From assembly GCA_029379265.1 (NCBI GenBank), contig JAQYWN010000002.1:1-39535 (forward strand): a stretch of 39,535 bases of DNA, read 5' to 3'. This stretch comes from Rhizonema sp. NSF051. GTDB lineage: Bacteria > Cyanobacteriota > Cyanobacteriia > Cyanobacteriales > Nostocaceae. Positions within the stretch are counted from its first letter, which is position 1; each line of letters starts with the position of its first letter. Positions 16,167 to 23,039 of this stretch are shown piece by piece. The notes beneath the pieces are model-generated. The model made no database searches and was not told the DNA's origin. It was given only the letters and a program-made list of their open reading frames with translations. The translations under genes were made by a program, and so were the position numbers.

Positions 16167-16811
16167 ATGGACAAGAATATAGCCGATCTTCGCAAAGACT
16201 ACACTTTACAGGGTTTGAGCGAAACCGAGGTTGACCCTAATCCTTTTATACAATTTAAAAAATGGTTTGACCAGACACTCTCCACTCAACTTTTGGAACC
16301 AAATGCAATGACTCTTGCCACAGCTACTCCGGAAGGTAAACCTTCAGCAAGAATTGTCCTACTGAAAGATTTTGATTGTCGGGGCTTTGTTTTCTACACA
16401 AATTACAACAGTCATAAAGGACAAGAGTTAGCAGAAAATCCCCTGGCGTCCCTGGTTTTCTGGTGGGGAGAACTAGAACGCCAAGTCCGCATTTGTGGAC
16501 GTGTAGAGAAAGTTTCAGAAAAGGAGTCGGATGAGTATTATCACAGCCGTCCTTTTAACAGTCGCCTTGGTGCATGGGCGTCGAATCAAAGTGAGGTGAT
16601 AGAAAGTCGCGAAGTTCTTGAACGACAGTTACAGGAACTACAAATAAAATATCAACATCAAGATGTCTTGCGCCCCCATCACTGGGGAGGTTTCCGAGTG
16701 ATCCCCACAGAAATTGAGTTTTGGCAAGGACGCTCCAGTCGTCTGCACGATCGCTTGCTTTATACTTTATTAGATAATGGCAGTTGGAATATTCAGCGCT
16801 TATCGCCTTAG
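16167..16811 (+). CDS. pdxH: Pyridoxamine 5'-phosphate oxidase
   Basis: PdxH uses FMN and oxygen to convert pyridoxamine or pyridoxine 5'-phosphate to pyridoxal 5'-phosphate, the cofactor used by HisC and SpeA elsewhere in the window. The 214-residue length is normal. Family motifs are present: DPNPFIQFKKWFDQ, AMTLATATPEGKPSARIVLLKDFD, GFVFYTNYNSHKGQELAENP, the FMN-contacting WWGELERQVRICG, SRPFNSRLGAWAS, PHHWGGFRVIPTEIEFWQG, the substrate-binding SRLHDRLLY and the terminal WNIQRLSP. Confidence 0.96.
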   Translation: MDKNIADLRKDYTLQGLSETEVDPNPFIQFKKWFDQTLSTQLLEPNAMTLATATPEGKPSARIVLLKDFDCRGFVFYTNYNSHKGQELAENPLASLVFWWGELERQVRICGRVEKVSEKESDEYYHSRPFNSRLGAWASNQSEVIESREVLERQLQELQIKYQHQDVLRPHHWGGFRVIPTEIEFWQGRSSRLHDRLLYTLLDNGSWNIQRLSP

Positions 16812-16831
16812 TTTTTCAGCGTTCGTTAAAG

Positions 16832-16875
16832 GTTGATAGTTAATGGTTAATTGCAATCAACTATTAACTATCAAC
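16832..16875. terminator. 44-bp near-perfect palindrome between convergent genes
   Basis: Two 22-base halves (16832-16853 and 16854-16875) match as reverse complements at 20 of 22 positions, starting with GTTGATAGTTAAT and ending with ATTAACTATCAAC. It lies between the pdxH stop and the convergent DUF3153 stop and probably terminates both. Confidence 0.65.
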
Positions 16876-16881
16876 ATTTAT

Positions 16882-17820
16882 TTACAAATTAAACTGAATT
16901 CTGGGATCAGGCATAAAACTGTATCTCAGATATATTCCTGCCCAGACAAACAAAATAATAAATAACGTACCAATACCTATGGGACTGGGAAGCCAGAAAA
17001 CGACTTCTATATGGTTTAGTTCCCCAGGTTGTAGCTTCCACAGGAACTGATTCTTATTAATTTGTGGCGGAATCGCATTTTCTGTTAAGAGAATATTTCT
17101 GGCACCCCAAGGAGTCTTCAAGCTGAATTCTAAATCTAGAATTGAACCAGGATGAGCCAGGACCAAAGCTTTACTCGCAATTAGAGCAAGCGATCGCAAA
17201 TCCAAGTCATAAATCAATCGATTTCGGACTACGAGTAAAAAATTATTCTGATTCAACAGTAAGTTTGATTCAATCTTCGGTAGTTCCGAGTCTGACGATC
17301 CCTGAAAAGAATCAGATTTTCGATTGCTAGTGGGTTGGAAAAACTTGTTAAATTTGGATTGTAACTCTTGAGGGTTACTGAAAGGAATTGTCACAATAAT
17401 TTCTTCGTTTGAAAGTCGTTGCGTTTTACCTTCCAATTTACGAGCGCGATTTTCTATACTGTTTAACCATTCGTATACGGAATCACCACTAAAACTCGTT
17501 AAGCGTTCTCCCAACTTAATGTGCTGCACCAGTTCGCCACGATTCTGGTTACTAAAGGTCAGACCTACGTCATATTGGACACAACCAGACAGTAGTAGGG
17601 ATACTAACAGCACCAGACCTACAAGGGAATTTTTGATGTGAGATTTTGCGGAAACTTGCGTTTTAGCCTGAGCATCCGGCAGGTTACCCGTAGGCGAGGA
17701 GTGGTAGGGTTTCTCTCCGTGGCAAACTTTAACAGAGGAATTATGAATTGCAAAAACACGATTAAATTTCCCCAGTACAAAATCAAATGCTCTGAATACC
17801 AGTCCTAAACTTTTTTTCAT
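16882..17820 (-). CDS. DUF3153 family lipoprotein
   Basis: The protein has 312 residues with the chosen ATG. It is a cyanobacterial DUF3153 protein: an extracytoplasmic domain beginning CVQYDVGLTFSNQNRGELVQHIKLGERLTSFS, and a C-terminal membrane helix (IGIGTLFIILFVWAGIYLRY). The hydrophobic LVGLVLLVSLLLSGC carries a lipobox with Cys80, so it should be a lipoprotein. Unusually, the signal segment is preceded by more than 60 residues, part of which (CHGEKPYHSSPTGNLPDAQA) is encoded by a GC-rich repeat-like insert. ATGs at 17820 and 17847 and a GTG at 17892 are all possible starts; none lies close to the signal helix. It follows a TPR gene on the same strand and is probably co-transcribed with it. 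Confidence 0.8.
   Translation of the reverse strand: MKKSLGLVFRAFDFVLGKFNRVFAIHNSSVKVCHGEKPYHSSPTGNLPDAQAKTQVSAKSHIKNSLVGLVLLVSLLLSGCVQYDVGLTFSNQNRGELVQHIKLGERLTSFSGDSVYEWLNSIENRARKLEGKTQRLSNEEIIVTIPFSNPQELQSKFNKFFQPTSNRKSDSFQGSSDSELPKIESNLLLNQNNFLLVVRNRLIYDLDLRSLALIASKALVLAHPGSILDLEFSLKTPWGARNILLTENAIPPQINKNQFLWKLQPGELNHIEVVFWLPSPIGIGTLFIILFVWAGIYLRYSFMPDPRIQFNL
17650..17725 (-). repeat. Candidate dispersed-repeat insert in the DUF3153 gene
   Basis: On the minus strand this GC-rich stretch contains CACGGAGAGAAACCC and CGCCTACGGGTAACCTGCC. On the plus strand the core CGGCAGGTTAC resembles CGGCAGGCTAC of the dispersed repeat near hisC. It encodes an odd hydrophilic segment ahead of the lipoprotein signal helix. 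The boundaries are approximate. Confidence 0.4.
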
Positions 17821-17896
17821 ATATCGCTGAATCCTTACAAGCAACATTTGCGTTACGGCTGATGGCTGAGATCTGAATGCGAATGTTCTCACTTCG

Positions 17897-18484
17897 TTAA
17901 AAACTATACCAAACCAATGCCGCTATAGTGCAACCAATCGCAATTAATGCCACCCAGATAAAGCGATTATCTCTGGTATTAATCTGAGCGAGATCGTCGA
18001 ATTTTGGCTCGGTAAGCTCTGGCGTGACAGAAGATTTGCTCGTCTTAGCACTCAAACGTATTTTGGTTTCAGAGTCTTGCAATGTACCCAAATCGGGAAT
18101 TTCTGTCATCCATTCCTTTGGACGTTGTAACTTGGGCGCTTGAAAGATGTACTGCAACCGCCGTGATTCTTTATTAGTTTCGGGATCGGGGTGGCGTTTG
18201 AGTTTTTCGCATAAAGCGATCGCATCTTCATTGCGTCCTGCGGCTTCATAAGCTGTTGCCAACCAAATTTGAACCTCTCCACCAAGGCGAGAATTGCGAA
18301 CCAATAGGGCACTTGCCTTTTCGAGTTGTTCAACGGCTTCTCTATATTGCCCATTTTCAAAAGCAACTTTTCCTGCCTGATATCGAGTTTTAGCAATTTC
18401 TAAATGTGTTTCCACGCGCTTACCTACTGAATCAAAGAGAAAAGCTCTAGCATATTGCCAAGAAATAAATGCCCAGCAGTTCAT
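17897..18484 (-). CDS. TPR-containing membrane-anchored protein
   Basis: The protein has 195 residues. Residues about 28-100 contain two tetratricopeptide-like helical pairs (ETHLEIAKTRYQAGKVAFENGQYREAVEQLEKA, then EVQIWLATAYEAAGRNEDAIALCEKLKRH). The middle is polar (PKLQRPKEWMTEIPDLG), and the protein ends with a single membrane helix (FIWVALIAIGCTIAALVWYSF), placing the TPR domain probably in the cytoplasm. No specific function is known to me. It lies directly upstream of the DUF3153 gene, so the two are likely one operon and may act together at the membrane. Confidence 0.8.
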   Translation of the reverse strand: MNCWAFISWQYARAFLFDSVGKRVETHLEIAKTRYQAGKVAFENGQYREAVEQLEKASALLVRNSRLGGEVQIWLATAYEAAGRNEDAIALCEKLKRHPDPETNKESRRLQYIFQAPKLQRPKEWMTEIPDLGTLQDSETKIRLSAKTSKSSVTPELTEPKFDDLAQINTRDNRFIWVALIAIGCTIAALVWYSF

Positions 18485-18621
18485 TCTAGATCTCTGGTCG
18501 TAGTCGTAATATTCCCCAATCCGTAGTGCTATTTATTTTTATGGATCACTCCTAGGAGACATATCTACCGATTACACAGAATTGTTATTATATATTCTGG
18601 CTTCTAGCTCCTGACACCTTT

Positions 18622-19515
18622 TTACGGCATAAATTTAGAGCCGATGAGCATCGTTCCAATCCCGATATTAGTAAAAATTTCTAGTAATAGGGCGTGAGGA
18701 ATGCGGCCATCTATGATATGTGCTGCACCGACTCCTTGAGCGAGCGATCGCACACAACAATTGACTTTTGGTATCATCCCACCGCCAACTATGCCAGTAG
18801 TAATGAGTTGGCGGGCTTCTTGAATATCTACTTTAGGAATCAGGGTTGACGGGTCTTTATAATCTTTTAAAATCCCTCTGGTATCAGTCAGCAAAATTAA
18901 TTTTTCTGCTCCCATAGCAGCTGCTATTTCTCCAGCTATGGTATCGGCGTTAATGTTATAAGCTTGTCCTGCTTCATCTGCTGCAACACTTGACACTACA
19001 GGAATATAGCCATTGTTAACAAGTGTTTCTAAAATTTTGATATTTACACCACTAACTTCTCCAACAAAACCAATGTCTTCTTGACCTTGAGGACGAGCTG
19101 TGATTAAATCACCATCTTTACCGCACAGTCCGACTGCCGAACCACCAGCTTGATTGATCAGGGTAACAATTTCTTTATTAACTCGACCGACCAAAACCAT
19201 TTCTACGACATCCATTGTCAGGGCATCAGTCACTCGTAAACCGTTCTTAAATTGGGGTTCAATGCCTAGTCTATCTAACCAACTGTTAATTTCAGGTCCA
19301 CCGCCATGTACCAAAATTGGTCGCAAACCTACACAGGACAAGAAGACAATATCGCGGATGACTTTATCTTTGAGATTGCTATCTTTCATCGCCGCGCCAC
19401 CGTATTTTACGACGATAGTTCGACCTATAAAGCGCTGAATGTAAGGTAATGCTTCACTCAGTACTTGTACGCGAGTGGCTGCATCTTGCTTAATGTACTC
19501 AGTATCGTTAATCAT
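18622..19515 (-). CDS. argB: Acetylglutamate kinase
   Basis: ArgB phosphorylates N-acetylglutamate, the controlling step of arginine synthesis; in cyanobacteria it is arginine-inhibited and activated by PII. The 297 residues show VVKYGGAAM (K37), [59 protein letters not shown] and [13 protein letters not shown], then the C-terminal [25 protein letters not shown] typical of arginine-sensitive enzymes. I chose the ATG at 19515 (MINDTEYI); the frame runs on to a TTG at 19566, but that extension is not family-like. aroK lies about 210 bases upstream on the same strand. Confidence 0.96.
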   Translation of the reverse strand: MINDTEYIKQDAATRVQVLSEALPYIQRFIGRTIVVKYGGAAMKDSNLKDKVIRDIVFLSCVGLRPILVHGGGPEINSWLDRLGIEPQFKNGLRVTDALTMDVVEMVLVGRVNKEIVTLINQAGGSAVGLCGKDGDLITARPQGQEDIGFVGEVSGVNIKILETLVNNGYIPVVSSVAADEAGQAYNINADTIAGEIAAAMGAEKLILLTDTRGILKDYKDPSTLIPKVDIQEARQLITTGIVGGGMIPKVNCCVRSLAQGVGAAHIIDGRIPHALLLEIFTNIGIGTMLIGSKFMP

Positions 19516-19727
19516 TATGGGAAACTGTTGACAGTTTATAGCGGTTGTAGTTTTGATAAAATACAATACAACTTAGATGATGGGAAAGTTTATGCTGTAT
19601 CAGTAGCCTATAAGCATTTTAGCTTATATGGCGAAAGCAATATTGACAATGGTGAGTGGAGAGTGGATCGTGAGTAGAGAGAGGGTTCGTCGGGACAACA
19701 ATAACTCTGTTCCAAGAAGTCCTCTTG

Positions 19728-20291
19728 TTATGAAACGGATGGAGGTAATTTCTCTGGTTTCAAAACAGGAGGAATTGCCTGAATGATTCGTGTGGCAATT
19801 TGCTCGGTTGTGTCGTCAACGCTTACAGTGATTCGCAGATCGGCTTGGGCATAGAGTGCTTGTCTTTGTTCGAGAAGCGATCGCAGCTTTGCTTTAAGAT
19901 CTACATCTTGTAGTAGTGGTCTTGTCGTATCTTCTGCTAAACGTGTGTAAAGTACTTCCACTGGTACATCAAGCCAGACAATCAAACCGTGGTGCAGGTA
20001 ACTCCAGTTTTCTCGTCGCAAGATAATACCGCCACCAGTAGCTACACTCAACTTTTGGTGAGCACAAACTTGTGCTAAAGTTTTGCTTTCTAGTTCCCGG
20101 AATGCGGCTTCGCCTTCTTGGGCAAACAATTCACTGATTGTTCGTCCTGCTAATTTAGTAATAGCTTCATCAATATCTATAAACCTATAACTCAGTTGCT
20201 TGGAGAGTGCGAGTCCCACTGTCGTCTTTCCAGCGCCCATCATCCCAATTAAGTACAGGTTGATTCCTTGCAATAAATTTTCTGTTGTCAT
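19728..20291 (-). CDS. aroK: Shikimate kinase
   Basis: AroK phosphorylates shikimate at the 3-hydroxyl in the chorismate pathway. The 187-residue protein is normal in length. It has the P-loop LIGMMGAGKTTVG (K22), the shikimate-binding DIDEAI, FRELESKTLA, ATGGGIILRRENW, VWLDVP and the lid/adenine region TRPLLQ. I chose the ATG at 20291 (MTTENLLQG), two codons inside a possible TTG start. It is followed on the same strand by argB. Confidence 0.95.
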   Translation of the reverse strand: MTTENLLQGINLYLIGMMGAGKTTVGLALSKQLSYRFIDIDEAITKLAGRTISELFAQEGEAAFRELESKTLAQVCAHQKLSVATGGGIILRRENWSYLHHGLIVWLDVPVEVLYTRLAEDTTRPLLQDVDLKAKLRSLLEQRQALYAQADLRITVSVDDTTEQIATRIIQAIPPVLKPEKLPPSVS

Positions 20292-21128
20292 CCGCAATTT
20301 TCTATTGTTAGTTGATGATTGATTGTTGAAATAAGATACGCGCTATAGCACGTATCTACAGAAGAACGTTTTCTCCGTCGCCATCTCAATTGTCTTTATC
20401 TGCTTTTTTCATAGCAACGAGCGATAAATCTCTATATATTTCTTTACGAATATACTCCTTTTAAACTAAAATTTGGCAACAGCTAGACGCTTGCCACTCA
20501 ATGAGTGAGCGCTTTTGTAATAATTCTATAGCTTCCTACACTAATTTTTGCGCTCCCAACTGTTTGTTTTTTAGCAAGTCAACTCATAGAAACAGGCACT
20601 GCACAAAATGGATTCAAATCCATCCTCTACAATAAAACAATCTAAAAAATACAAAAAATTCATCATTTTTAAAAGACAATTTTCAATTTTTACACCTTTT
20701 TCTGGTGTTTGAGAGCAAACTTTCAGAAGTTCATTTAAAATAATTTTTGGGATCGAACGATAAAAAAGTCTTTAGCCATAAAAATTAACATAAGTTTCAC
20801 AACTTTTTTTGAAACTTTATAAGCAATATGGCAGTCAATACAGACAAGTAAGATTATATGAAGAGCGTAAATTGCCTTAGCTTTAGATAACACTGTGTTT
20901 CTACCAATACACTACGAAACAAGCTGATATCTATCGATTATCTAGTTGTATCAAGCCCCAATTCTCATCAACAAATGATTGTTTGTAGGTCGAGGTGTAA
21001 AATATGACTTATTTTCAAATGATATGTCCAAAAGCTTTAGCCAATTTAAGCATTGAGATACGAAAACTACTGCATACCTTATCAAAATAAGGGTGAATAA
21101 ATAAATGTGGTCGTTTGAGGTTTCAACC
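20292..21128. other. Long AT-rich non-coding stretch
   Basis: These 837 bases separate the divergent aroK and 21129 genes. They contain short palindromes (CACTCAATGAGTG near 20496; ATGGATTCAAATCCAT near 20609; ACACC...GGTGT near 20690), but no gene I can support. A 31-codon frame on the minus strand (20571-20666) is open but unsupported. The region presumably holds both promoters. Confidence 0.4.
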
Positions 21129-21320
21129 ATGATTCGGATTCGTGATATTGTCCAAAAAGCTTTAGCAACTGGTTACCTTTCGGTTGAAGCAGAAAATCAG
21201 CTGCGACACCTATTAACAACCCGCTATGACTTGGAAGACTTTAATGCTTTCATGATTTTGCAGGAAGCTGCAATGATCGGTCAAGTTAAACAAGAATCTC
21301 GTGAGCGTTGTGGGATCTAG
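21129..21320 (+). CDS. Small cyanobacterial hypothetical protein
   Basis: The protein has 63 residues, predicted mostly helical, reading MIRIRDIVQKALATGYLS, then VEAENQLRHLLTTRYDLEDF, then NAFMILQEAAMIGQVKQESRE. It resembles small conserved cyanobacterial proteins of unknown function that share the pattern of an amphipathic start and an AFMILQ.AAM.G.V.QESRE end. I prefer the ATG at 21129, preceded by GAGG eight bases earlier; an upstream in-frame ATG at 21105 would add eight residues. It stands alone behind a long non-coding leader. Confidence 0.7.
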   Translation: MIRIRDIVQKALATGYLSVEAENQLRHLLTTRYDLEDFNAFMILQEAAMIGQVKQESRERCGI

Positions 21321-21450
21321 TACCGCTTTGCTAGGAGGATAAATGAACACAGTCTTTATCTTACGGCTCTAGCTGTAGATGTAATGATATGCTTGTCTTC
21401 TCTAGGGTGATACTTGTAAAGATGCTGTATACGATTTTTCGCGCCTCTAG

Positions 21451-22143
21451 TCATAGGGAACGTTTATCTTTCTCAGAATCGTCATCATCAAAAAACCCCC
21501 AATCATCATCTTCAGCTTGATTGGTAGTCGGTGTTTGATAGGGAGGTACGATGACTCGGTAATCAGCATCGTATACGGACTCGGTTTTTCCCACTCCAGA
21601 ATCTTTTGGTTCTTGGTAGCCGTATGAGTAAGCTGAGCTTGACTTAGAACTGCTTTTAGAGTCTTGTTGACGTTCGTTGGTTTTAGAGTCATTAACCCGT
21701 GTATTTTGAGAATTAGGAGCAGACGCAACATTCTTGCTTTCCTCAAAGTCCCAATCATCATCTTGACTGTTCTCTATATCCCAATCATCTGACGCGTTAC
21801 TTGCTCTGGACTGTGTTTTGCTTGTCGGCTCTTGAGATGCTTCTGTTCGAGGTATGGGTTCTCTCCTGGAAGTTGAATTGGCACTCGTATTAGAGGCTGA
21901 TGATTTGAGCGAGGTTTGACGTTGTTGTCCCACAAAGTAATTTGACAATTTAAACAAACTCGCTATGAGTAAAGATGTAAAAGTACCAGCCGCAGTGCTA
22001 AACAAAATCCATAACGCTAATGGTAAAGACTGCGTCCGCATACCCAAAAACGTAAGTGGTAGGACAGGTGACCAATTTTGCACTAACAACAGCGTTAGTG
22101 ATCCCATCACCCCTACTAATAAAAATAAGCGAATTACAGCCAT
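21451..22143 (-). CDS. Two-TM protein with acidic, low-complexity cytoplasmic tail
   Basis: The protein has 230 residues. Two membrane segments (about 4-22 and 41-66) resemble the LapA/DUF1049 layout (VQNWSPVLPLTFLGMRTQSLPLALWILFSTAAGTFTSLLIASL). The remaining 160 residues are disordered and rich in Ser, Asn, Asp and Gln. They contain three acidic Trp motifs: SDDWDIE, DDDWDFEE and DDDWGFFDDDD. Such proteins are conserved in cyanobacteria without known function. The repeated DDDW motif suggests a docking site, which is inference. The start codon lies seven bases from a heptamer array at 22150. Confidence 0.75.
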   Translation of the reverse strand: MAVIRLFLLVGVMGSLTLLLVQNWSPVLPLTFLGMRTQSLPLALWILFSTAAGTFTSLLIASLFKLSNYFVGQQRQTSLKSSASNTSANSTSRREPIPRTEASQEPTSKTQSRASNASDDWDIENSQDDDWDFEESKNVASAPNSQNTRVNDSKTNERQQDSKSSSKSSSAYSYGYQEPKDSGVGKTESVYDADYRVIVPPYQTPTTNQAEDDDWGFFDDDDSEKDKRSL

Positions 22144-22149
22144 AATTAA

Positions 22150-22184
22150 TAGTCATTAGTCATTGATTATTGGTCATTAGTATT
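22150..22184. repeat. Tandem heptamers (TAGTCAT-type, five units)
   Basis: The units are TAGTCAT, TAGTCAT, TGATTAT, TGGTCAT and TAGTATT. The array lies immediately upstream of the acidic-tail protein gene, inside its probable leader. Confidence 0.7.
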
Positions 22185-22305
22185 AGACGAAGAAATAATG
22201 ACATCTATGTTTGAGATTAGCAATGACCTTGCTTAACTCAAATTTAAAATTCCAAATGATTGTTTAAATTTTTCATAGCATCGAATTTTGAATAGAACTT
22301 AGGGT

Positions 22306-22926
22306 TTATCCTTGCCATCTCTGAATTGGAATGCAGTCAATCTCTAGTTGATCTAAAACACGAGCAACTACAAAATCAACTATATCCTCTATGGTTTGGG
22401 GTTTGTGATACCAAGCGGGAATAGCTGGGACAACTCTAGCTCCTGCTTCTGCCAAAGTTGTTAAATTCCGGAGGTGAATCAGGCTAAAAGGAGTTTCTCG
22501 AGGAACAATCACTAGTTTTCGTCCTTCTTTTAGCTGTACGTCCGCAGCTCTTTCTAGGAGATCTGAACTCAAGCCCGCAGCTAGCTTTGCTACGGTACTC
22601 ATACTACATGGAAGCACAATCATCCCTAAGGTACGGAAGGAACCACTGGCAATATTTGCTCCAACATCACCCCACGGATGACAACGTAATTTACCGACTC
22701 CTTCCACTCCTGCTTGCTGCCGCCAAAACTGTTCTTGTTGAATAGGTTCTACTGGCATACGGATGTTTTGCTCGGATTGCCAAACCATATATGTTGACTT
22801 GGAAGCTACTAATTCAATCCCGTAATTGGCTTCTAACAAAAATTTAAGCGCACGAACAGCATAGATGAGACCAGATGCACCTGATATTCCTAAAATGAGC
22901 GGTTTAGTATTATTTAGAACTGACAT
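22306..22926 (-). CDS. ubiX: Flavin prenyltransferase UbiX
   Basis: UbiX joins a dimethylallyl group to FMN to make the prenylated flavin cofactor of UbiD-type decarboxylases. The 206 residues show the FMN-binding PLILGISGASGLIYAVRAL near the N-terminus, GDVGANIASGSFRTLGMIVLPCSMSTVAKLAAGLSSDLLERAADV, the KEGRKLVIVPRETPFSLIHLRN motif with the conserved Arg and Glu, and AIPAWYHKPQTIEDIVDFVVARVLD. Length and motifs are normal. It lies downstream of the RNB-family gene on the same strand, with heptamer repeats between them. Confidence 0.95.
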   Translation of the reverse strand: MSVLNNTKPLILGISGASGLIYAVRALKFLLEANYGIELVASKSTYMVWQSEQNIRMPVEPIQQEQFWRQQAGVEGVGKLRCHPWGDVGANIASGSFRTLGMIVLPCSMSTVAKLAAGLSSDLLERAADVQLKEGRKLVIVPRETPFSLIHLRNLTTLAEAGARVVPAIPAWYHKPQTIEDIVDFVVARVLDQLEIDCIPIQRWQG

Positions 22927-22956
22927 CTCAGTATAAATTGCTAGGGATTATAAACA

Positions 22957-23033
22957 AGTGAGCAGTGAGGAGTTATGAGTGAGAAGTTAAAAATAAAAAC
23001 TCTTCATTCCTCACTCTTAACTCTTCATTCATA
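22957..23033. repeat. Paired heptamer arrays between RNB-family gene and ubiX
   Basis: Five AGTGAGN-type units (22957-22991: AGTGAGC, AGTGAGG, AGTTATG, AGTGAGA, AGTTAAA) face five ACTCTTC-type units on the opposite sense (22999-23033). The arrays can pair as a hairpin with an AT-rich loop. STRR class; possibly a terminator for the RNB-family gene. Confidence 0.65.
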
Positions 23034-23039
23034 AATCTT

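Noticed and set aside
19465-19677. A 70-codon plus-strand frame overlapping the argB start.
   Set aside because: It overlaps the argB N-terminal coding region in antisense and has no recognisable domain.
20603-20630. ATGGATTCAAATCCAT looks like a tRNA T-arm.
   Set aside because: No matching acceptor stem, D-arm or anticodon arm at the right distances on either strand.
20571-20666. A 31-codon minus-strand frame starting with two ATG codons.
   Set aside because: Short, in AT-rich DNA, without a ribosome-binding site or recognised similarity; chance is likely.
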